Below are positions 7,549-18,181 of a stretch of DNA of 41,423 bases, one piece after another (position 1 is the stretch's first letter; each line of letters opens with the position of its first letter). The DNA is from Marinobacterium sp. Its GTDB lineage: Bacteria > Pseudomonadota > Gammaproteobacteria > Pseudomonadales > Balneatricaceae. Below the pieces are notes generated by a model, which worked only from the letters and a program-made list of their open reading frames with translations, had not been told where the DNA came from and searched no databases. Where the stretch lies: NCBI GenBank assembly GCA_030602245.1, contig JAUWAC010000020.1, positions 1-41,423 on the forward strand, read 5' to 3'. The translations under genes and the position numbers were made by a program.

Positions 7549-7977
7549 ATGGCCCTCGAAAATCAGGAGCTGCGTAAGGCGGGACTCAAAGTCACGCTGC
7601 CGCGGGTGAAGATCTACCAGATCCTGGAGCGAGCAGGGGAAGGACAGCATTTTTCTGCCGAAGACATCTACAAGATGCTGATGGAGAGCGGTGAAGACGT
7701 GGGACTGGCCACGGTCTATCGCGTTCTGACACAGTTTGAAGCGGCGGGCCTGGTGTCGCGTCATCACTTCGAAGGTGGCCACTCGGTGTTCGAGCTGGCG
7801 CGTGATGAGCATCACGATCACGTTGTCTGCGTCAAATGCGGTCGTGTGCGTGAGTTCGTCGATCAGGAGCTGACCCAGCGGCTGAATGATATTGCTGAAG
7901 AGCTGGGCTTTACCGTGACCGACCGCACGCTCTATCTCTACGGCGTCTGCCGTGACGGCTGTGAAGAAGACGAGTAA
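7549..7977 (+). CDS. fur: Ferric uptake regulator Fur
   Basis: Fur is the global iron-responsive repressor. It has 142 residues, with a winged-helix DNA-binding domain at about 1-80 ([18 protein letters not shown]) and a dimerisation/metal domain with [15 protein letters not shown], the His/Cys cluster that binds the regulatory and structural metals. A further Cys pair (CRDGC) sits near the C-terminus. The ATG at 7549 gives [19 protein letters not shown], the normal N-terminus. A possible -10 (GATAAT at 7493-7498) lies in the divergent bamE-fur spacer with no clear -35. The gene is closed by a strong terminator. Confidence 0.97.
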   Translation: MALENQELRKAGLKVTLPRVKIYQILERAGEGQHFSAEDIYKMLMESGEDVGLATVYRVLTQFEAAGLVSRHHFEGGHSVFELARDEHHDHVVCVKCGRVREFVDQELTQRLNDIAEELGFTVTDRTLYLYGVCRDGCEEDE

Positions 7978-8003
7978 CGCCTGAGTGCGTAGCCGATAAA
8001 AAA

Positions 8004-8027
8004 CCGACTCCCGTGAGTCGGTTTTTT
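8004..8027. terminator. Bidirectional intrinsic terminator between fur and recN
   Basis: CCGACTC (8004-8010) and GAGTCGG (8015-8021) form a perfect 7-bp stem with a 4-base loop, flanked by six A on the left and six T on the right. It can end transcription of both convergent genes. Confidence 0.93.
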
Positions 8028-8054
8028 ATTGCGCTGCGTTTGGCGAGGGCGGCG

Positions 8055-9728
8055 TTATGCCGACTTGAGCATCTCGCGCGCGTGTTCGATCGAGGTGTCG
8101 GTGATGTCGATACCGCCGAGCATGCGCGCCACTTCATGCACCCGGCGATCGGCGCTGAGGTGGTCGATGCGGGTGCGGGTCATGTCGCCATCGGAATCCT
8201 TGCTGACGAACAGGTGCTGGTGTCCCTGTGAAGCGACCTGCGGCTGGTGCGTCACGCAGAGGATCTGGGCGCGCTCGCCGAGCTGACGCAACAGGCGTCC
8301 GACCACTTCGGCGATGGCGCCGCCGATACCCACATCCACCTCATCGAAGATCAGCGTCGGGGTGCTTGAGGTCTGAGCCGTGACGACCTGAATGGCCAGG
8401 CTGATGCGCGACAGCTCGCCGCCGGAGGCGACTTTGGCCAGCGCGCGGGCCGGTTGCCCCTTGTTGGCGCTGATCAGAAATTCGACCTCCTCCAGACCGT
8501 TGGCGTTATAGCGGCTGGAGTCGTACGGCGTCAGGCAGACGTCGAAGTGGGCTGACAGCATGCCGAGGCTGTGCAACTGCTCGTCGACCGCCTTGCTCAG
8601 GCACTCGGCGGCCTGCTGGCGCGCCAGACTCAGCTGTCCGGCGGCGGCCAGATACTCGTCGCGCGCGGCCCGAACATCGATTTCGAGCTGCTCGAGTTCG
8701 TCGTCACTGCGATGCAGGCTGTTGAGTTCCTCGCTCAGGGCGGCGTGGAATTCGGGCAGCTGTTCGGCGCTGATGCGGTGCTTGCGGGCGATGTCGTAGA
8801 TGCTGCTCAGGCGCTCTTCGACTTCCTGCTGGCGCTGCGGGTTGACCTCCACCGAGTCCAGATAGGCGCGGATTTCACGGCCTGACTCGTCGATCTGGAT
8901 CTGGGCGCTGGCGAGCATTTCGGCGGCCTGCTGCAGCGCCGGGGCGTTGCTGCCGAGGCTCTCCAGCAGGTGCTGGCAGTGGTTGAGCAGGCTCAGGCAG
9001 TTGTCGCCGTCACCGTCGCTGTCTGAGGTCAGGGCCAGCAGCTGATGGCCGGTGGCGAGAATTTCGCCGGCGTTGGCCAGCGTGCGCTGTTCCTCTTCCA
9101 GCTCGGCCAGTTCACCGTCACGCAGGCCGAGCTGATCCAGTTCTTCGATCTGGTAGCTGAGCAGCTGTACGCGGGCACTGTGCTCGGCGCTCTGTTCGGT
9201 GAGTTGGGTCAGTTCGGTATCGAGCCGGCGCCAGCGGTGAAAGGTCCGGCGCACCTGCTCGGCGAGTTCGTTCTGGCCCGCGTATTCGTCGAGCAGCGTG
9301 CGGTGATGGTCCTTTTTCAGCAGGCGCTGGTGTTCGTGCTGGCCATGGATGTCGACCAGCAGCTCGCCCAGTTCACGCACCTGCGTCAGCGGTGTCGGAC
9401 GGCCATTGATGAAGCTGCGTGAGCGGCCTTCGGCGGTCAGTACGCGGCGCAGCTGGCACTCCCCGTCAGCTTCCAGCTCGTGTTCGGCCAGCCAGGCGCG
9501 GGCTTCGGCCAGATTGCGAACGTCGAAGCAGGCGCTGATTTCGGCACGGTCGGCCCCTTCGCGCACGCAGTCGCTCTGGGCGCGATCACCCAGTGCGAGG
9601 CCGAGGGCGTCCAGCATGATCGACTTGCCAGCGCCGGTTTCGCCGCTGACGACGGTCATGCCCTGTTTCAGCTCCAGCTCCAGCTGGTCGACGATGGCGT
9701 AGTTGCGAATGCTCAGTAGCGTCAACAT
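8055..9728 (-). CDS. recN: DNA repair protein RecN
   Basis: RecN is an SMC-like ATPase that acts on double-strand breaks during recombinational repair. The 557-residue protein has Walker A at residues 29-36 (GETGAGKS), a long coiled-coil middle (about 150-380) and, near the C-terminus, the ABC signature ASGGELSR and the Walker B strand TLIFDEVDVGIGG. Length is normal for the family. A near-consensus LexA box lies about 30 bases upstream of the start, in keeping with the SOS control of recN known in many bacteria. It is divergent from grpE. Confidence 0.97.
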   Translation of the reverse strand: MLTLLSIRNYAIVDQLELELKQGMTVVSGETGAGKSIMLDALGLALGDRAQSDCVREGADRAEISACFDVRNLAEARAWLAEHELEADGECQLRRVLTAEGRSRSFINGRPTPLTQVRELGELLVDIHGQHEHQRLLKKDHHRTLLDEYAGQNELAEQVRRTFHRWRRLDTELTQLTEQSAEHSARVQLLSYQIEELDQLGLRDGELAELEEEQRTLANAGEILATGHQLLALTSDSDGDGDNCLSLLNHCQHLLESLGSNAPALQQAAEMLASAQIQIDESGREIRAYLDSVEVNPQRQQEVEERLSSIYDIARKHRISAEQLPEFHAALSEELNSLHRSDDELEQLEIDVRAARDEYLAAAGQLSLARQQAAECLSKAVDEQLHSLGMLSAHFDVCLTPYDSSRYNANGLEEVEFLISANKGQPARALAKVASGGELSRISLAIQVVTAQTSSTPTLIFDEVDVGIGGAIAEVVGRLLRQLGERAQILCVTHQPQVASQGHQHLFVSKDSDGDMTRTRIDHLSADRRVHEVARMLGGIDITDTSIEHAREMLKSA

Positions 9729-9757
9729 AGCGGCCTGCTCATGCGTTCGTAAACATC

Positions 9758-9773
9758 ATGGTTATTTATACAG
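9758..9773 (-). promoter_or_regulatory. Probable LexA (SOS) box of recN
   Basis: On the minus strand CTGTATAAATAACCAT matches the SOS core CTG-N10-CAG at five of the six conserved bases, and the flanking bases extend the left half to TACTGTAT. It lies 30 bases before the recN ATG. Confidence 0.6.
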
Positions 9774-9839
9774 TAGTTGATGTATAAGCCATTTGCGGCA
9801 GGGCTGCAATCCCCGCGAGGGAATTTCCTGCAAAAGCCC

Positions 9840-9867
9840 CTTGAATCGCTCCGGGCAAGCCCCATAT
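9840..9867 (+). promoter_or_regulatory. Sigma-32 heat-shock promoter of grpE
   Basis: CTTGAAT (9840-9846) and CCCCATAT (9860-9867) are 13 bases apart, nearly identical to the sigma-32 consensus (CTTGAAA, CCCCATNT). It lies 51 bases before the grpE start. Confidence 0.88.
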
Positions 9868-9918
9868 AGGGTGCCTAGTGAAGTTGCAATCATCATCGTT
9901 TTTAGGTGGAGAGATCCG

Positions 9919-10536
9919 ATGGCAGACGAGCAGAAGCAGACAGAAACGCCGGCACAGGACGAGCAGAACGTCGAACAGGCGGAGCCGGTTCTGGAGCCGG
10001 GCGCCGACAACGTGACGAGCGCGGCGCAGGACGCTGCCGATGCTGAGGCGTTGGATGCCGAAGCACTGCAGGCGCAGCTGGAGCAGGCGCAGGCTGAGAT
10101 TGCCGATCTGCAGAAGCAGCTTGCGGAACTGCAGCCGCGTGCTCAGGCGGAGATCCAGAACGTGCGCCGCCGCGCCGAGCAGGATGTCGAGAAGGCACGC
10201 AAGTTCGCGCTGGAGAAGTTTACCGGCGAACTGCTGCCGGTGGTCGATTCTCTGGAGCGTGCCATCGACGCCTGTCAGGCCGACGACGAAGCCACCAAGG
10301 CGCTGCGCGAAGGGGTCGAGATGACGCTGAAGCTGCTGCTCGACGGTATGGGCAAGTTCAACGTCGAGCCGATCGACCCGCAGGGTGAAGCGTTCAATCC
10401 GGAGCACCATCAGGCGATGTCGATGGTCGAGGATCCGAATGCGGCGCCGAACACGGTGGTGGCGGTGATGCAGAAGGGCTATCTGCTCAACGGCCGCCTG
10501 GTACGCCCGGCGATGGTGATGGTGGCCAAGGGCTGA
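9919..10536 (+). CDS. grpE: Nucleotide exchange factor GrpE
   Basis: GrpE releases ADP from DnaK and so resets the Hsp70 cycle. The 205-residue protein has an acidic, Ala/Gln-rich N-terminus, a long helix (about residues 45-110, including [21 protein letters not shown]) that forms the dimer stalk, and the C-terminal beta domain with [12 protein letters not shown] and the ending [22 protein letters not shown] block. The ATG at 9919 follows GGAGAG. It has its own heat-shock promoter and is followed by dnaK after 138 bases. Confidence 0.97.
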   Translation: MADEQKQTETPAQDEQNVEQAEPVLEPGADNVTSAAQDAADAEALDAEALQAQLEQAQAEIADLQKQLAELQPRAQAEIQNVRRRAEQDVEKARKFALEKFTGELLPVVDSLERAIDACQADDEATKALREGVEMTLKLLLDGMGKFNVEPIDPQGEAFNPEHHQAMSMVEDPNAAPNTVVAVMQKGYLLNGRLVRPAMVMVAKG

Positions 10537-10567
10537 GCCGCCGCGACCGGCAGATGTAAAAATCTGG

Positions 10568-10595
10568 CTTGAAATGCAGACGGCCAGACCCATAT
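10568..10595 (+). promoter_or_regulatory. Sigma-32 heat-shock promoter of dnaK
   Basis: CTTGAAA (10568-10574) is a perfect -35 and ACCCATAT (10588-10595) matches the -10 at seven of eight positions, again with 13 bases between. It lies about 80 bases before the dnaK ATG. Confidence 0.88.
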
Positions 10596-10674
10596 AGAGA
10601 GTCAACAGATTCAGACAGTGTGTGATCCCGTCCAGCAACCGGGGTCCGAGACAGAACATTAAGTGGAGTGAAAC

Positions 10675-12597
10675 ATGGGCAAGATCATCGGTATCGACCT
10701 CGGCACCACCAACTCCTGTGTGGCGATCCTTGAAGGCGAAAAGACCAAAGTTATCGAAAACGCTGAAGGCGATCGCACCACACCGTCGATCATCGCGTAC
10801 ACCGCTGACGGTGAAACGCTGGTCGGTCAGCCGGCCAAGCGCCAGGCCGTGACCAACCCGGACAACACCCTGTTCGCGATCAAGCGCCTGATCGGTCGTC
10901 GCTTCAAGGACGATGTCGTCCAGAAGGACATCAAGATGGTGCCGTACAAGATCATCGAAGCGGACAACGGTGACGCCTGGGTCCAGGTCAAGGACAAGAA
11001 GATGGCACCGCCGCAGATTTCGGCTGAAGTGCTGAAGAAGATGAAGAAGACCGCCGAGGATTACCTGGGCGAGCCGGTGACTGAAGCGGTTATCACCGTA
11101 CCGGCCTACTTCAACGACTCTCAGCGTCAGGCGACCAAAGACGCGGGCAAGATCGCCGGTCTTGAAGTCAAGCGTATCATCAACGAGCCGACCGCCGCTG
11201 CGCTGGCGTACGGCATGGACAAGGGCAAGGGCGACAAGACCATCGCTGTCTACGACCTCGGGGGCGGTACCTTCGATATCTCCATTATCGAGATCGCGGA
11301 TGTCGACGGTGAGCACCAGTTCGAAGTACTGGCGACCAACGGTGACACCTTCCTCGGCGGTGAAGACTTCGACCTCAAGCTGATCAACTATCTGGCGGAC
11401 GAGTTCAAGAAGGAAACCGGCATCGATCTGCACAACGATCCGCTGGCCCTGCAGCGTCTGAAGGAAGCGGCTGAGAAGGCGAAGGTTGAGCTGTCCTCTG
11501 CGCAGTCTACCGACGTTAACCTGCCGTACATCACGGCGGATGCGACCGGTCCGAAGCACCTGAACGTCAAGGTCAGCCGTGCCAAGCTGGAGTCGCTGGT
11601 CGAAGATCTGGTTAAGCGCTCACTGGAGCCGTGCCGCATCGCGCTGAAAGACGCCGGTGTGTCCGCGTCCGAGATCGACGAAGTGATTCTGGTCGGCGGT
11701 CAGACCCGTATGCCGCTGGTACAGAAGGAAGTGGCCGCGTTCTTCGGCAAGGAGCCGCGTAAGGATGTGAACCCGGATGAGGCGGTGGCCATCGGTGCGG
11801 CCATCCAGGGCGCGGTGCTGTCCGGTGACGTGAAAGACGTGCTGCTGCTCGACGTCACGCCGCTGACCCTCGGTATCGAAACCATGGGCGGTGTGGCCAC
11901 GCCGCTGATCGAGAAGAACACGACCATCCCGACCAAGAAGTCGCAGGTATTCTCGACAGCGGAAGACAACCAGACCGCCGTGACCATCCACGTCGTACAG
12001 GGTGAGCGCAAGCAGGCGGCGCAGAACAAGTCGCTGGGCCGTTTCGACCTGGCGGACATCCCGCCGGCCCCGCGCGGTGTACCGCAGATCGAAGTCACCT
12101 TCGACATCGATGCCAACGGTATCCTCAACGTGTCGGCGAAGGACAAGGCCACCGGCAAGCACCAGTCGATCGTGATCAAGGCATCGTCCGGTCTGTCCGA
12201 TGAAGAGATCGAACAGATGGTGCGTGATGCCGAGGCGCATGCCGAGGAAGACAAGAAGTTCGAAGAGCTGACCGCGGCGCGTAACCAGGGTGATGCGATG
12301 GTTCACACCGCGCGTAAGACCCTTAAAGACGCCGGCGACAAGGCGACCGAGGAAGAAAAGGCCAGCATCGAAGGCGCGATCACCGCACTGGAAGAAGCGC
12401 TGAAGGGCTCCGACAAGGGTGAGATCGAGAGCAAGACCGAAGCCCTGACCGAGGCACTCTCGTCGCTGGCGCAGAAGATGTACGCCGAAGCTGAGCAGGG
12501 CGCAGGCGCCGCCGGTGGTGAGTCCGCTGCCAAGGATGCCGCTGACGACGTGGTCGACGCGGAGTTCGAAGAGGTCAAGGACGACGACAAGAAGTAA
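10675..12597 (+). CDS. dnaK: Chaperone DnaK (Hsp70)
   Basis: DnaK is the ATP-driven Hsp70 chaperone of the cytoplasm. The 640-residue protein begins [17 protein letters not shown], has the Hsp70 signatures [15 protein letters not shown] and [14 protein letters not shown] in the ATPase domain (about 1-385), a linker with [10 protein letters not shown], the substrate-binding domain, and an acidic tail ending EEVKDDDKK. It is full length with no disruption. It works with GrpE upstream and DnaJ downstream, and has a separate sigma-32 promoter as well as read-through from grpE. Confidence 0.98.
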   Translation: MGKIIGIDLGTTNSCVAILEGEKTKVIENAEGDRTTPSIIAYTADGETLVGQPAKRQAVTNPDNTLFAIKRLIGRRFKDDVVQKDIKMVPYKIIEADNGDAWVQVKDKKMAPPQISAEVLKKMKKTAEDYLGEPVTEAVITVPAYFNDSQRQATKDAGKIAGLEVKRIINEPTAAALAYGMDKGKGDKTIAVYDLGGGTFDISIIEIADVDGEHQFEVLATNGDTFLGGEDFDLKLINYLADEFKKETGIDLHNDPLALQRLKEAAEKAKVELSSAQSTDVNLPYITADATGPKHLNVKVSRAKLESLVEDLVKRSLEPCRIALKDAGVSASEIDEVILVGGQTRMPLVQKEVAAFFGKEPRKDVNPDEAVAIGAAIQGAVLSGDVKDVLLLDVTPLTLGIETMGGVATPLIEKNTTIPTKKSQVFSTAEDNQTAVTIHVVQGERKQAAQNKSLGRFDLADIPPAPRGVPQIEVTFDIDANGILNVSAKDKATGKHQSIVIKASSGLSDEEIEQMVRDAEAHAEEDKKFEELTAARNQGDAMVHTARKTLKDAGDKATEEEKASIEGAITALEEALKGSDKGEIESKTEALTEALSSLAQKMYAEAEQGAGAAGGESAAKDAADDVVDAEFEEVKDDDKK

Positions 12598-12631
12598 GCG
12601 TTCGCTACCTCTGTAACAGCTCAAAGAGTGG

Positions 12632-12667
12632 CAACGCGGGCTCAGGGAATCTCCCTGACCCGCGTTG
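12632..12667 (+). other. Long hairpin between dnaK and dnaJ
   Basis: CAACGCGGG (12632-12640) pairs with CCCGCGTTG (12659-12667), and TCAGGGA (12642-12648) pairs with TCCCTGA (12652-12658), with one bulged C and a 3-base loop. There is no T-run, so it is more likely a partial attenuator or mRNA-stabilising structure that lowers dnaJ relative to dnaK than a full terminator. Confidence 0.6.
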
Positions 12668-12714
12668 TCGTGTCCGGCTCCTGCGGAGTCATCTGACCAG
12701 ACCGGATTCGGATC

Positions 12715-13848
12715 ATGTCGAAACAGGACTATTACGAAATACTGGACGTAGCGCGAGATGCGTCCGATCGGGATATCAAGAAGGCCTATCGCCGTCTGGC
12801 GATGAAGTACCACCCGGACCGCAATCCGGGGGACAAGGAGGCCGAAGACAAGTTCAAGGAGATCAGCGAAGCCTACGAAGTGCTGTCCGATGCCCAGAAG
12901 CGGGCCGCGTATGACCAGTTCGGTCATGCCGGGGTCGACGGCCAGGGCGGCGGTTTCGGTGGCGGTGGCTTCGAAGGCAACTTCTCCGATATTTTCGGCG
13001 ACGTGTTTGGCGACATCTTCGGTGGTGGCGGTGGTGGCCGCCGTCGCTCCAGCGTTCAGCGTGGTGCCGACCTGCGCTACAACCTGGACCTGAGCCTTGA
13101 AGAGGCGGTGCGCGGCTGCGAGAAGACCCTGAAGGTGCCGACGCTGGTGGCCTGTGAGGTCTGTGACGGCTCCGGCGCCAAGCCCGGCACTAGTGCCCGC
13201 ACCTGTGGCACCTGTGGCGGTGTGGGTCAGGTGCGCATGCAGCAGGGTTTCTTCTCGGTACAGCAGACCTGTCCGACCTGTCGCGGCGAAGGCAAGGTGA
13301 TCTCCGATCCGTGCAGCAAGTGTCACGGTCATGGCCGGGTCGAAGAAACCAAGACACTACAGGTGAAGATTCCGGCCGGTGTCGATACCGGCGACCGCAT
13401 CCGCCTCTCCGGCGAAGGGGAAGCGGGTGCCCATGGCGGGCCGGCGGGCGACCTGTATGTACAGGTCAATGTGCTGCAGCACCCGATCTTCGAGCGCGAT
13501 GGCAAGCATCTGTACTGTGAAGTGCCGATCAGCTTCGTCGATGCCGCACTCGGCGGTGAACTCGACGTGCCGACGCTGGACGGTCGCGTTAAACTGAAGA
13601 TTCCGGCAGAAACCCAGACCGGCAAGCTGTTCCGGCTGCGCGGCAAGGGGATCACGCCGGTACGTGGCGGCCCGACCGGTGACCTGATGGTCAAGGTGAC
13701 GGTGGAAACGCCGGTCAGCCTGAACAGCCGTCAGAAGGAGCTGCTGCGCGAGTTCCAGCAGGCGACGGAGGAGGGCAACCACAAGCACAGCCCGAAGAAG
13801 CATGGCTTCTTTGACTCCGTGAAGAAATTCTTCGAGGACATGACCTGA
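12715..13848 (+). CDS. dnaJ: Chaperone DnaJ (Hsp40)
   Basis: DnaJ presents substrates to DnaK and stimulates its ATPase. The 377-residue protein is a type I Hsp40: J domain at residues 1-70 with the HPD motif at 33-35, a Gly/Phe-rich linker (about 75-110), four zinc-binding repeats ([32 protein letters not shown]) and the C-terminal substrate-binding domains. It has no obvious promoter of its own and is separated from dnaK by a stable hairpin. cysE begins 34 bases after its stop. Confidence 0.98.
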   Translation: MSKQDYYEILDVARDASDRDIKKAYRRLAMKYHPDRNPGDKEAEDKFKEISEAYEVLSDAQKRAAYDQFGHAGVDGQGGGFGGGGFEGNFSDIFGDVFGDIFGGGGGGRRRSSVQRGADLRYNLDLSLEEAVRGCEKTLKVPTLVACEVCDGSGAKPGTSARTCGTCGGVGQVRMQQGFFSVQQTCPTCRGEGKVISDPCSKCHGHGRVEETKTLQVKIPAGVDTGDRIRLSGEGEAGAHGGPAGDLYVQVNVLQHPIFERDGKHLYCEVPISFVDAALGGELDVPTLDGRVKLKIPAETQTGKLFRLRGKGITPVRGGPTGDLMVKVTVETPVSLNSRQKELLREFQQATEEGNHKHSPKKHGFFDSVKKFFEDMT

Positions 13849-13882
13849 TCGTATGGCCAGTCTTCGCAGAGAGGGTATCAGC

Positions 13883-15546
<1,664 letters not shown>

Positions 15547-15582
15547 TGTGCAGGACTTTCCGTTGTATGTTGTTCCCTTTTC

Positions 15583-15605
15583 AGCCCGCCCTGTGCGGGC
15601 TTTTT
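15583..15605 (+). terminator. Intrinsic terminator of dapB
   Basis: AGCCCGC (15583-15589) pairs with GCGGGCT (15595-15601) over a 5-base loop, followed by TTTTT. The T-run reaches the stop codon of the convergent minus-strand gene. Confidence 0.92.
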
Positions 15606-16518
15606 ATTGCCTGCGGTCTGCTGCGTCATCGGCCGCGCTGTACAGCGCGATCAGCGTAGCCGGGTCCTGATCCCGGTAGCCACGGCTGGCGTGCTGGCGC
15701 ATCAGCTCGGCGCCGAGCCCCGCCATCGGTGTGGCGCTGCCGATCGTGCGGGCCAGGTCAGCCGCCATGTCCAGATCCTTCAGCAGCGTTTTCACATGCC
15801 ATTTGATCGCCTCGAAGTCACGGGCCGCCATGCGCGGGCCGGTCAGCTGTAACGGGATCGAGTCGGCAAAGCCGCCTTTCAGCGCGTCCGGAATCCGGCT
15901 CGCATCGACCCCGGCCTTCTCCGCCAGCGCCATCACCTCGGCCATCACCAGCACGTTGCACGACACCAGCATCTGGTTGCAGATCTTGGTGGTCTGGCCG
16001 CTGCCGACCGGGCCCATGTGGGTGACGCGCTGGGACAGCGGCGCCAGTACCGGGCGCACCTGATCCAGCAGCGGCGCATCGCCCCCGGCCATGATCGCCA
16101 GCGTGCCCTGCTCGGCGCCGGCGACACCGCCCGAGACCGGGGCATCGATCCATTGCATGCCACAGGCCGATGCCAGCCGTGCCGCCATCTCGCGGGTCGC
16201 GGCCGGGTCGATACTGGAAAAGTCGATCAGGATCTGGTCGGCGCGGCCGTTGGCGGCAATGCTGCCCCGGCTGTCGGCGCCACCGAATACCAGCTCCTGT
16301 ACGGCACCGGTATCGCTGACACAGGTCATGACGATATCGCAGTCAGCGACCAGGGCCGCGACCGAGGCCGCAACCCGGGCACCGCGCGCCCGCAGCGGCT
16401 CGCATTTGGCCGGATTGCGGTTCCACACCGTGACGCTGAAACCTGCTTCGAGCAGGCGGGTGCTCATGGGCACCCCCATCAGGCCCATGCCGATAAAGCC
16501 AAGACGCGCAGCGGACAT
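15604..16518 (-). CDS. NAD(P)-dependent beta-hydroxyacid dehydrogenase (3-hydroxyisobutyrate dehydrogenase family)
   Basis: An oxidoreductase of the family that includes 3-hydroxyisobutyrate dehydrogenase, tartronate semialdehyde reductase and sulfolactaldehyde reductase. The N-terminal dinucleotide motif GFIGMGLMGVPM is at residues 7-18, the substrate-binding block DAPVSGG at 125-131, and the catalytic Lys178 with Asn181 in GQTTKICNQ. It has 304 residues, a normal length. AGGAGAG precedes the ATG. It is the last gene of the minus-strand transport cluster, which suggests it acts on the imported compound or a breakdown product; the exact substrate cannot be read from sequence. Confidence 0.88.
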   Translation of the reverse strand: MSAARLGFIGMGLMGVPMSTRLLEAGFSVTVWNRNPAKCEPLRARGARVAASVAALVADCDIVMTCVSDTGAVQELVFGGADSRGSIAANGRADQILIDFSSIDPAATREMAARLASACGMQWIDAPVSGGVAGAEQGTLAIMAGGDAPLLDQVRPVLAPLSQRVTHMGPVGSGQTTKICNQMLVSCNVLVMAEVMALAEKAGVDASRIPDALKGGFADSIPLQLTGPRMAARDFEAIKWHVKTLLKDLDMAADLARTIGSATPMAGLGAELMRQHASRGYRDQDPATLIALYSAADDAADRRQ

Positions 16519-16579
16519 CGTGAACTCTCCTGAATTGCCGGGAAACCGCCGCTACTTTAGCAGATCCTGTGGCCGATCC

Positions 16580-18166
16580 TCAGAGCGCCGCGACGCAGCC
16601 GTCGCTGCGCGGATCGGCAGCACCCTCGACGATACCGTCCGGCCGCTGCACCAGTGCGCCGGCGTGACCCATGGTGTCGCTGAACGCCTCGTCGAGCAGT
16701 TCGACGACATGGCCGGCATCGTGCAGCTGTTGCACCAGCGTCGGGTCGAACCGGCTCTCGAGCTTCAGCGTCGTGCTGGTATCGCCCCAGGTCCGCCCGA
16801 GCAGCCAGCGTGGCGCCGTTACCGCCTGCTGCAACGGCAGGCCCAGCATGGCGTAGCGGCTGAACACGGCGGCCTGTGTCTGCGGCTGGCCCTCGCCGCC
16901 CATGGTGCCGTAACTCATCACACGGCCGTCATCGAACAGCGCCAGCGCCGGGTTCAGGGTGTGGAACGGTTTGCGCCCCGGTTCCAGCGCCTGCAGCGCC
17001 GTGGGGTCGAGCGAGAAGCTGATCCCGCGGTTCTGCCAGTTGACGCCGGTATCGCGCAGTACGATGCCGGAACCGAACTCCCAGTAGATACTCTGGATGA
17101 AACTGACGGCCCGGCCCTCACGGTCGATGCAGCCCATCCAGATGGTATCGCCGGGGCTGGCCGGATCGGGCCAGGGCAGTGCCTGCGCCGGATCGATCCC
17201 GGCGGCGAGCGCGTCCAGCGCGGCGGCGCTCAGGAACGACTGCGGATCGGCCGGCAGGCGGTCGGGATCGGTCACGTTACGATCGCGCACGCGGAAGGCG
17301 CGCTTGGTCGCTTCGATCAGGCCGTGAATATGGGCAAAGCCCTCGGCGTCACTGACGCCGAGGCGGTCGAACAGGCCCAGAATCATCAGCGACGCCAGCC
17401 CCTGCGTCGGCGGTGGCAGGTTGAACACGCGGGCACCGCGCAGGGCGACCTCCAGCGGCTTGACGCGCATGGCCTGATAATCGGCCAGATCGGCGGCGCT
17501 CAGGGGGCTGCCCAGACGTGTCAGCTCCTCGCCCATCGCCTGTCCCAGCTCGCCGCGGTAAAAGTCGTCGAGTCCCGCCCGCGCCAGCTGCTCCAGTGTG
17601 CCGGCGAGGGTGGTCTGGGTCAGCCGGGCGCCGGCCTGCGGTACCTGACCGCCCGGCAGGAAGGTATCGGCAAAGCCCGCGACAGAGGCCAGCTGCGGCT
17701 GTTTTTCCGCCGTCAGGCGGGCCTGACTCTCGGTGACGATGATGCCGTGCCGGGCATGATGAATCGCCGCGTCCAGCAGGCGTGTCAGCGGCAGTGCTGG
17801 CCCCCAGCCGGCCGCCGTTTCCAGCGCGGTGGCCCAGCCGCCGACGGTGCCGGCGCAGGTCAGCGCGGCGCCCGGGCCGCGGCTTGGAATCGCATCGAGA
17901 CCGGCGTAGAAGTCGCGGTTGGCACGGCGGGCGGCGCGACCGCAGGCGTCGATCGCCACCGGGGGCTGGCCCGGCTCGTGGATCAGCCAGAAGCCGTCAC
18001 CGCCGATCGAGTTCATGTGCGGGTAGACCACGGCGATGGTGGCCGCGGCGGCGACCATCGCTTCGACGGCGTTGCCGCCATCGCGCAGCACATCCCGACC
18101 GGCCTGAGCGGCCAGATGGTGAGGGGCGACCATGGCGCCCTGCGTGGAGTAGACCGTTTTCAGCAT
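16580..18166 (-). CDS. Gamma-glutamyltransferase family hydrolase
   Basis: A member of the Ntn-hydrolase gamma-glutamyltransferase family, which cleaves or transfers gamma-glutamyl groups and matures by self-cleavage. Of 528 residues, the N-terminal half has GGNAVEAMVAAAATIAVVYP and NSIGGDGFW, and the self-cleavage point is expected before Thr341 in PGDTIWMG. The small-subunit block FHTLNPALALFDDGR and the GGEGQPQTQAAVFSR segment follow. No signal peptide is visible, unlike the periplasmic E. coli enzyme, so the product is probably cytoplasmic (YwrD-like). It is 15 bases downstream of the TSUP gene, in the same unit as a TRAP importer. Substrate unknown. Confidence 0.9.
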   Translation of the reverse strand: MLKTVYSTQGAMVAPHHLAAQAGRDVLRDGGNAVEAMVAAAATIAVVYPHMNSIGGDGFWLIHEPGQPPVAIDACGRAARRANRDFYAGLDAIPSRGPGAALTCAGTVGGWATALETAAGWGPALPLTRLLDAAIHHARHGIIVTESQARLTAEKQPQLASVAGFADTFLPGGQVPQAGARLTQTTLAGTLEQLARAGLDDFYRGELGQAMGEELTRLGSPLSAADLADYQAMRVKPLEVALRGARVFNLPPPTQGLASLMILGLFDRLGVSDAEGFAHIHGLIEATKRAFRVRDRNVTDPDRLPADPQSFLSAAALDALAAGIDPAQALPWPDPASPGDTIWMGCIDREGRAVSFIQSIYWEFGSGIVLRDTGVNWQNRGISFSLDPTALQALEPGRKPFHTLNPALALFDDGRVMSYGTMGGEGQPQTQAAVFSRYAMLGLPLQQAVTAPRWLLGRTWGDTSTTLKLESRFDPTLVQQLHDAGHVVELLDEAFSDTMGHAGALVQRPDGIVEGAADPRSDGCVAAL

Positions 18167-18181
18167 TGTTGTTCTCCGTTA

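Noticed and set aside
9766..13332. Long minus-strand frames opposite grpE, dnaK and dnaJ
   Set aside because: Shadows produced by biased third codon positions in highly expressed genes; no motifs or start signals.
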